Positions 6,275 to 10,861 of a stretch of 10,861 nt of DNA are shown piece after piece. Source of the stretch: an uncultured Christensenellaceae bacterium (lineage in GTDB: Bacteria; Bacillota; Clostridia; Christensenellales; Pumilibacteraceae); assembly GCA_910588315.1 (NCBI GenBank), contig CAJUQF010000006.1, positions 17,329 through 28,189 on the forward strand. The letters are read 5' to 3'. Within the stretch, counting starts at the first letter, position 1, and each line of letters begins with the position of its first letter. The position numbers and the translations under genes were made by a program. Under the pieces are notes generated by a model that worked only from the letters and a program-made list of their open reading frames with translations, was not told where the DNA came from and made no database searches.

Positions 6275-7005
6275 CACAGGGATAGTCCTCCGTCGAGCGT
6301 TATCACCTGACCGGTCATATACGCGCAAGCATCGGACGCGAGCATGGATACGACCGCCGCGACTTCTTCCGCTCTGCCGAAGCGCTGCATGGGAATGACC
6401 TTAAGGTATTCGGCTTTTTTATCTTCCGGTATAGCGTCTATCATTTCGGTGGCGATAAACCCCGGCGCAACGGCGTTGACGCGTATGCCGTACGGCGCGA
6501 GTTCTTTTGCGGCGGTATGCGTGAACGAATTGACCGCACCTTTCGTCGCGCTGTACACGCACTGTCCGGCAAGCGCAAACGAACCGCTGACCGACGACAT
6601 GTTTATTATCACGCCCTTTTTCTTTTTGAACATCTTGAGCGCCGCGGCTTGCGCGCAGTACACGTACCCTTTGACGTTGAGATCGAAACACTTGTCGAGC
6701 GTGTCGCCGCTCATCATCAAAAGATATTCGTCCTTGACTATGCCGGCATTGTTCACAAGCACGTCGATACCGCCGTACGTTTTATCTACGTCGCGCATCA
6801 TCTTTTTTACCTGAGCGGGATCGGAAACGTCGGCTTTGTAAATCATGCCGTCGCCGCCCGCCGCCTTGATCTCGTCAAGCGTACTCTGCGCCGCATCATC
6901 GCTGCGGCTGTAATTAACAACGACCGTGTATCCGTCTTCGGCGAGTTTTATCGCACATGCTTTGCCTATGCCCTTTGACGCGCCCGTTACTATCGCTACG
7001 CTCAT
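6274..7005 (-). CDS. fabG: 3-oxoacyl-ACP reductase FabG
   Basis: FabG is the NADPH-dependent short-chain dehydrogenase that reduces 3-oxoacyl-ACP to 3-hydroxyacyl-ACP. It has 243 residues, the same size as E. coli FabG. The nucleotide-binding loop is TGASKGIG (7-14), NNAG is at 85-88, and the catalytic tetrad Asn110, Ser138, Tyr151 and Lys155 falls at the same numbering as in the E. coli enzyme. The C-terminal GQVITLDGGLSL ending is typical. An excellent ribosome site, AAGGAGG at 7010-7016, sits four bases before the ATG. The gene starts 22 bases after the double ketosynthase and ends in a TGATG overlap with fabZ. Confidence 0.96.
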   Translation of the reverse strand: MSVAIVTGASKGIGKACAIKLAEDGYTVVVNYSRSDDAAQSTLDEIKAAGGDGMIYKADVSDPAQVKKMMRDVDKTYGGIDVLVNNAGIVKDEYLLMMSGDTLDKCFDLNVKGYVYCAQAAALKMFKKKKGVIINMSSVSGSFALAGQCVYSATKGAVNSFTHTAAKELAPYGIRVNAVAPGFIATEMIDAIPEDKKAEYLKVIPMQRFGRAEEVAAVVSMLASDACAYMTGQVITLDGGLSL

Positions 7006-7009
7006 AAAT

Positions 7010-7016
7010 CCTCCTT
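7010..7016 (-). promoter_or_regulatory. Strong ribosome binding site of fabG
   Basis: AAGGAGG on the minus strand lies four bases before the fabG ATG (7003-7005), in the 22-base gap after the double ketosynthase. It is one of the best Shine-Dalgarno matches in the window, suggesting that fabG is translated independently of the long upstream gene. Confidence 0.75.
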
Positions 7017-7027
7017 CGGTCCGATGA

Positions 7028-9415
7028 CTACTTTTTCAACACGACTGCGGTATACGATCCGCCCGTACCGCAAGCCGTAACGAGAATGTTCTTCATACCG
7101 CGGCAATCGACGTCGCGTTTGACGGCTTTACCGTTCTCCATAATGTACGCGTTATGCTCGTTGTCTATATTTCCGGACAGCACCAAAGCGCCGTGAGCAA
7201 GCGATAACATCGCACTCGCCGCGCGCGCCTCGCCCGTGAACGACCGCACCGAAATAATCGGCGGTTTTACATCCGTAAACGTGCGCGAATACCAATTTAG
7301 CTCGATATCGTCCACGGCTTTTATACCGTTTGCAAAGCCGATGACGGCATCGATATCGCAAGCGTTAAGTCCGCTGTCCGCAAGCGCTTTATTCACAGCG
7401 CTATCGAGCGCACTATCCGAACCCGTGACCGTGCCGAACGGAACTGCCGAGTGCGCCATACCGCAGCCGACAACCCGACAATATATCTTAGCGTTACGTT
7501 TCTCTGCCGAGCTAAGGTCTTCCGCAAGCACCGAGACGCTGCCCTCGCCGAGCGTGAGCTTATTGTTTTCGGAGTACGACGGAACGAATTCGTCGGCTAC
7601 AAGATCGAGTCCCGCATACAGTTCGTTTATGATAGCCGTGTTCTCGTCGGAACCGGTAGCAAGCATAGCCTGCTCGACACCGCCTCGCATGACGCCCATA
7701 GAGTACGCCATGCTTTGAAGTCCCGCTTGCGCGCCGTTGGCTATAGTAACGTTGTAACCCTTTATCCCCGAACAAATGGAGAGATATCCGCCCGCGGCAT
7801 TGTATACCGTATTGGGGAACTTGAACGCGCTGCCGCCCGCATTGCCGCGCTCGGCAATGAGCATTTCGAAATCGCAACCGGGTCCCAATGCGCCTTCGCT
7901 CGTACCGACGATTATACCGATATCGGTCGCGTTATCGTCGGTTATCTCGTAACCGGCGTCTTTAAGCGCGTACATACCGGACACTACCTGCAACTGGCTG
8001 AAATTATCGAGCTTGCGGTAGAACGCCATTTTAAGTCCGAGCGGATCGTAGTCCGCCGAACTCACAGCCGACCGCACGCTGCCGCCTTCGACGTTCTTAT
8101 TCGACTTGACGGCGCTTATATAATTTTCCACGCCGTTGCCGACCGGACTGACTATGCCTATGCCCGTAATACATATCTCGGGTTTTTCATGCGGCGTTTT
8201 GACGTCGCCGGGGTGCTTGCCGAAAACTATGCTCGCATTGTTGCCGCCGAACGCAAACGAATTGCTCATGACGGTATCGAGTTTTTTCTTTTTGGCTTTA
8301 TTGGGCAGGAAATCGAGCTTGCCCGCCTTTTCGCCGAGCAAAGCTATATCTTCTTCAGTATAGTTCGCGGTAGGCGGCACGGTATCCGTCGTGAGCGCCT
8401 TAATAGCAAAAACCGCCTCTATCGCGCCCGCCGCGCCGAGACAGTGTCCCGTCAAAGCTTTGGTCGAGCTTACGCAAAGCCCGTCGTTCTCGCCGTCGAA
8501 TATGGTGTGCAGCGACAAAAACTCGGCTTCGTCGTTCTTTGCCGTGCCGGTGCCGTGCGCGTTTACATAATCTATGTCCGATCTTTTCACACCGGAAGTT
8601 TTTATTGCGGCGAGTATGGCGTTCATCTGTCCTTCGCCGTCGGGACGCGGCGCGGTTATATGATGCGCGTCGCTGCTTATCCCGCTGCCGAGTACTTCGC
8701 AATACATTTTCGCCTTGCGAGCTTTGGCGTGTTCGTAAGATTCCACTATCACACAGCCCGCGCCCTCGCCGAGCGTTATTCCCTTGGATTTATTGAACGG
8801 CGAACACGGCTGATCGTCGAGCGCGTGCAACGACAAAAATCCGGCATACGGGACCGACGCAAACGCGTCCGCACCGCCGGCTATGACTATATCGGCGATA
8901 CCTGCGCGAATGAGATCGGCGGCGTATGCTATACTTATAGTGCCGGCGGCGCAAGCATTGGCGACGTTTGTAACGACGCCGCCCGCACCCACATACTCCG
9001 CAACATGATTGGCTATCGCGGAGATCGGCATTTTAAGAATATCTTTTTTGTCTTTGCCCTGCGTGTAATAATGTTCGATACTGACAACGCCGCCGACGCA
9101 ACTGCCCATAATGACGCTTACACGGTCGCTGCCGCCGAAACTTTTCAGTCCGGCATCGGACATACTCTCGGAAACGGCTTTGATACAAAGCTTGACTACC
9201 CTGTCTGCGTCGCGATCGAATCCTTTGGTTTCGATATCACCGCAATGGACTTCGGCGGCGTAATCCGAATAACAGTTGACGGTATCGACCGTTTTGGTGT
9301 GGTCGATACCCGACCGCGCCTTCACGGCGCTGTCCCAGCACTCGTCTACATTGTTGCCGACGGCGCTTATCATGCCGAGTCCGGTAACGACGCAACGATT
9401 TTTATTTTCGGTCAT
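7028..9415 (-). CDS. Tandem ketosynthase fusion: active KS followed by catalytically degenerate KS
   Basis: The 795-residue protein contains two full ketosynthase (thiolase-fold) domains; FabF alone is about 410 residues. Domain 1 (about 6-400) has the full Cys-His-His set: Cys155 in NACAAG, His287 in NAHGTGT, Lys319/His324 in TKALTGHCLGAAGA, and the SNSFAFGGNNAS end. It should perform decarboxylative condensation of malonyl-ACP with acyl-ACP. A short charged linker (about 401-412) leads to domain 2 (about 413-795). Domain 2 keeps the opening CITGIGIVSPVGNG and the TLGEGSVSVL strand but reads NGAQAGLQS at the nucleophile, with Ala562/Gln563 and no Cys. GFANGIKA replaces NAHGTGT, and SVRSFTGEARAASA lacks the second His. 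Domain 2 is therefore probably a structural or chain-length-setting partner, like KS-beta/chain length factors. Start: ATG with GAGG five bases upstream. Confidence 0.95.
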   Translation of the reverse strand: MTENKNRCVVTGLGMISAVGNNVDECWDSAVKARSGIDHTKTVDTVNCYSDYAAEVHCGDIETKGFDRDADRVVKLCIKAVSESMSDAGLKSFGGSDRVSVIMGSCVGGVVSIEHYYTQGKDKKDILKMPISAIANHVAEYVGAGGVVTNVANACAAGTISIAYAADLIRAGIADIVIAGGADAFASVPYAGFLSLHALDDQPCSPFNKSKGITLGEGAGCVIVESYEHAKARKAKMYCEVLGSGISSDAHHITAPRPDGEGQMNAILAAIKTSGVKRSDIDYVNAHGTGTAKNDEAEFLSLHTIFDGENDGLCVSSTKALTGHCLGAAGAIEAVFAIKALTTDTVPPTANYTEEDIALLGEKAGKLDFLPNKAKKKKLDTVMSNSFAFGGNNASIVFGKHPGDVKTPHEKPEICITGIGIVSPVGNGVENYISAVKSNKNVEGGSVRSAVSSADYDPLGLKMAFYRKLDNFSQLQVVSGMYALKDAGYEITDDNATDIGIIVGTSEGALGPGCDFEMLIAERGNAGGSAFKFPNTVYNAAGGYLSICSGIKGYNVTIANGAQAGLQSMAYSMGVMRGGVEQAMLATGSDENTAIINELYAGLDLVADEFVPSYSENNKLTLGEGSVSVLAEDLSSAEKRNAKIYCRVVGCGMAHSAVPFGTVTGSDSALDSAVNKALADSGLNACDIDAVIGFANGIKAVDDIELNWYSRTFTDVKPPIISVRSFTGEARAASAMLSLAHGALVLSGNIDNEHNAYIMENGKAVKRDVDCRGMKNILVTACGTGGSYTAVVLKK

Positions 9416-9508
9416 AATAACCTCGTATGTAAATTGATAGATATGTAAAAAGCCTATACCCTACATAATTGCATGTCGATACCGGCTCATTACATATCGA
9501 TTGCTATA
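9416..9508 (-). other. Non-coding gap between the AcpS-ACP gene and the double ketosynthase
   Basis: This 93-bp AT-rich gap contains the GAGG ribosome site of the ketosynthase gene (9421-9424) and a short inverted repeat, TCGATA (9476-9481) with TATCGA (9495-9500). The inverted repeat is too short and AT-rich to call a terminator, and no T-run follows it. I see no clear promoter or gene here. Confidence 0.4.
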
Positions 9509-10087
9509 TCAGTTGAGATGCGCCGCAACATACGCCGCAAGCGCGTTGATATCGTGGAAATTCTCATTGCCCACGCCCGTCATGGAAACGCCCCATTCGC
9601 TGTCGATAGCCGACACGATCTCGAGCGAGTCTATCGAATCGAGACCGATACCGTCGCCGAAAAGCGGGGTATCGAATTCGAGTACGTTCGCGTCGATACC
9701 GAGCGCGTCGCAAAGAAGTTCTTTGATCCTGGTTTTGATTTCGAGTTCGTTCATTATATTTTTCTCCTTGAAAGGTGTATTGACTATAGCGATCGCAACG
9801 ACGTATTCGCCGCCTGCGCTCACAGACAAAGATATGTCCGGTCGGTACTTGACGGTAAATCCGTCCACATTATCGAGTATGGAATATTTTAAATAGGACT
9901 TGTCCCCCGTCGCTTTGTAAATAGCCTCTTTCGCCGCCCAACGTTCGGCAAGATACACAGCCATAGAGCCGCGCGACGAGCTTTCTTCGTACCGAGCGCG
10001 TTCGTCCGGCGTAAGTATATAGCGGGAAAACCTGTCCTCTTTGCCGACGAATCTCGACGGCTTGGTTACGTCTATTCCGATCTTCAT
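9509..10087 (-). CDS. Holo-ACP synthase (AcpS) fused to an acyl carrier protein
   Basis: The N-terminal 111 residues are an AcpS-type phosphopantetheinyl transferase, which activates ACPs using CoA. They show KIGIDVTKPSRF (2-13) with Asp6, the LTPDER motif (25-30), and RWAAKEAIYKATG (49-61) with Glu54. Asp6 and Glu54 match the Mg2+ ligands of the family. The LSVSAGGEYVVAIAIV segment ends the fold. Without a stop the frame continues into an 81-residue ACP (112-192) with phosphopantetheine Ser151 in GLDSIDSLEIV. The start at ATG 10085-10087 gives the normal AcpS N-terminus; another in-frame ATG at 10117 is possible, and neither has a strong ribosome site. A strong internal site could also yield free ACP. 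This is the first gene after the promoter, 93 bases before the double ketosynthase. Confidence 0.9.
   Translation of the reverse strand: MKIGIDVTKPSRFVGKEDRFSRYILTPDERARYEESSSRGSMAVYLAERWAAKEAIYKATGDKSYLKYSILDNVDGFTVKYRPDISLSVSAGGEYVVAIAIVNTPFKEKNIMNELEIKTRIKELLCDALGIDANVLEFDTPLFGDGIGLDSIDSLEIVSAIDSEWGVSMTGVGNENFHDINALAAYVAAHLN
9752..9769 (-). promoter_or_regulatory. Internal ribosome binding site and in-frame ATG of the ACP domain
   Basis: On the minus strand AAGGAG (9764-9769) is followed nine bases later by ATG (9752-9754). That ATG is in frame with the AcpS-ACP fusion and begins exactly where a normal ACP would start (MNELEIKTRIKEL). The site is stronger than the one at the fusion's own start. 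Translation from it would give a free 81-residue ACP with Ser40 as the attachment site, encoded by 9509-9754. The bases of the site also encode the Lys-Glu-Lys linker between the two domains. Confidence 0.7.
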
Positions 10088-10175
10088 TACGCACCGCAAA
10101 AATCGAATAAGCGGCATACCGACGCCATATAGATGCGTTTATGTATTTGCGCACACTTATCGATTCTACCGATAT

Positions 10176-10207
10176 ATTATATCAAACATTATTCAATTTT
10201 TCGTCAA
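10176..10207 (-). promoter_or_regulatory. Sigma-A-type promoter of the acyl-synthesis operon
   Basis: Read on the minus strand, TTGACG (10207-10202) is a near-consensus -35 and TATAAT (10181-10176) a perfect -10. The -10 is preceded by TG one base upstream, giving an extended -10 (TGATATAAT). The spacer is 20 bases, longer than the ideal 17, which the extended -10 could offset. The start of transcription would be near 10168, leaving a leader of about 80 bases before the AcpS-ACP ATG at 10087. It is the best promoter match I found and fits a transcript covering the whole cluster to fabD. Confidence 0.65.
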
Positions 10208-10214
10208 CTAAAGT

Positions 10215-10228
10215 TCAACAATTGTTGA
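10215..10228. promoter_or_regulatory. 14-bp perfect palindrome upstream of the promoter, possible operator
   Basis: TCAACAATTGTTGA is a perfect palindrome ending eight bases upstream of the -35 box. A further GTCAAC at 10203-10208, overlapping the -35, is an inverted copy of the GTTGAC at 10224-10229, so repeat units flank and touch the promoter. The position suits a regulator binding site. It does not match the FabT (TTTGA..TCAAA type) or FapR operators as I remember them, so the regulator is unknown. Confidence 0.5.
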
Positions 10229-10246
10229 CATTTGCAAAACGTCGCA

Positions 10247-10861
10247 TCACGCCGCAGCGTTGCTCGGCAATTTGACCGTAAAGATACAGCCGCGCGGCGC
10301 GGCGTTTTCCACTTCGATATCTCCGCCGCTCAAATCGAGGATCTTTTTCACGAGCGCAAGCCCCAAACCGTTGCCCTCCTCCTTATGCGACGTATCGCCC
10401 TGATAGAATTTATCGAACAGCCGTTTTTTCGCTTCGTCTTTTATACCAGGACCGCGATCTTCTATCGTGAATAGTATTTTGTCGTCATGCTCGGTCAGAC
10501 GGATCTTGACAAGTCCGCCCGAAGGACTGAACTTGACCGCATTGCCGAGCAGGTTGTTCCAAACATGCGATATCATAGACTCGTTTCCCATAAACGATAC
10601 CGAATCCATGTCGACGTCGAACTCTATATTTTTTTCCGCCCAAACGGGTTCGGACATAACGATAGCCTGCCGTATCTGCTCGTCGATCGAGAACAGTTGT
10701 TTATGCCCGACGATCGCCTGGTTATCGAGTTTCGACAAGAGCAGAACGTTTGCTATAAGCTGATTTACGCGTTTCAGGCTGAACAAAATACGATCGATAT
10801 ATTCTTTCTTTTCTTCGGGCGTTATGTTGTCGTCCTGCAACAGCGTCGCATAACCTTCTAT
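10247..10861 (-). CDS. Sensor histidine kinase, C-terminal part (5' end cut by window edge)
   Basis: The visible 204 codons are the end of a two-component sensor kinase. The frame is open to the right edge. Its first residues (IEGYATLL, then DDNITPEEKKEY) match the stretch that directly follows the H-box, so the phosphorylated His and the sensor domain lie just outside the window. The second dimerisation helix (RVNQLIANVLLLSKLDN) is followed by the HATPase domain. That domain has N-box HVWNNLLGNAVKFSP, G1 box EDRGPGI, F-box LFDKFYQG and G2 box EGNGLGLALVKKI, all intact. It ends with TGA 159 bases before the AcpS-ACP ATG, and no terminator is evident between them. The response regulator would be expected further upstream. 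A regulatory link to the lipid operon is possible but not shown by the sequence. Confidence 0.92.
   Translation of the reverse strand: MEGYATLLQDDNITPEEKKEYIDRILFSLKRVNQLIANVLLLSKLDNQAIVGHKQLFSIDEQIRQAIVMSEPVWAEKNIEFDVDMDSVSFMGNESMISHVWNNLLGNAVKFSPSGGLVKIRLTEHDDKILFTIEDRGPGIKDEAKKRLFDKFYQGDTSHKEEGNGLGLALVKKILDLSGGDIEVENAAPRGCIFTVKLPSNAAA

Noticed and set aside
7451..9448. A very long open frame (665 codons) on the plus strand opposite the double ketosynthase
   Set aside because: It is a mirror of the codon bias of the minus-strand gene. The translation is rich in Arg/Tyr/His with no recognisable family, while the minus strand has clear ketosynthase motifs throughout.
10088..10168. A riboswitch or structured leader in the about 80-base 5' leader
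   Set aside because: I could not find a long paired stem or any known aptamer signature; the leader is too short for most riboswitch classes.
10201..10229. A FabT or FapR operator at the operon promoter
   Set aside because: The palindrome TCAACAATTGTTGA does not match the FabT (TTTGA/TCAAA) or FapR consensus as I know them.

Overview
The window holds one long minus-strand gene cluster for acyl-chain (fatty-acid-type) synthesis, with a sensor kinase gene upstream in the same direction. The moderate G+C, strong AGGAGG-type ribosome sites, dense translational coupling, and AccB/AccC/AccD/AccA encoded as separate subunits beside fab-type genes suggest a bacterium of the Clostridia-like Firmicutes, probably uncultivated. 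That assignment is inference from style only; no rRNA or other marker gene is present.

In the direction of transcription (right to left) the layout is as follows. (1) The 3' part of a sensor histidine kinase gene, cut by the right edge (10247-10861). (2) A 159-bp gap with a good sigma-A-type promoter (TTGACG / extended -10 TGATATAAT) and a perfect 14-bp palindrome just upstream of it. (3) A fused holo-ACP synthase + acyl carrier protein gene. (4) A double ketosynthase gene whose second domain has lost its catalytic residues. (5) fabG. (6) fabZ. (7) A flavodoxin-fold reductase with a four-Cys iron-sulfur-flavoprotein motif. (8) A second, free-standing ACP. (9) accB. (10) A 520-bp non-coding gap filled by three copies of a palindromic element. 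(11) accC, accD, accA. (12) fabD, cut by the left edge.

Together the genes cover most of a type II cycle. AccABCD make malonyl-CoA, FabD loads malonyl onto ACP, AcpS converts apo-ACP to holo-ACP, the ketosynthase condenses, FabG reduces the 3-keto group and FabZ dehydrates. No enoyl-ACP reductase (FabI/K/L/V) and no FabH initiator are visible. They may lie past the left edge, may be elsewhere in the genome, or the product may be left unsaturated. Features unlike a textbook FAS operon are the AcpS-ACP fusion with a strong internal start site, the KS-(inactive KS) fusion reminiscent of ketosynthase/chain-length-factor pairs, two dissimilar ACPs, and the Fe-S flavoprotein inside the operon. Whether this is the host's main fatty acid synthase or a dedicated polyene/specialised lipid pathway cannot be decided from the window.

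No tRNA, rRNA, CRISPR array, transposase or convincing riboswitch was seen.
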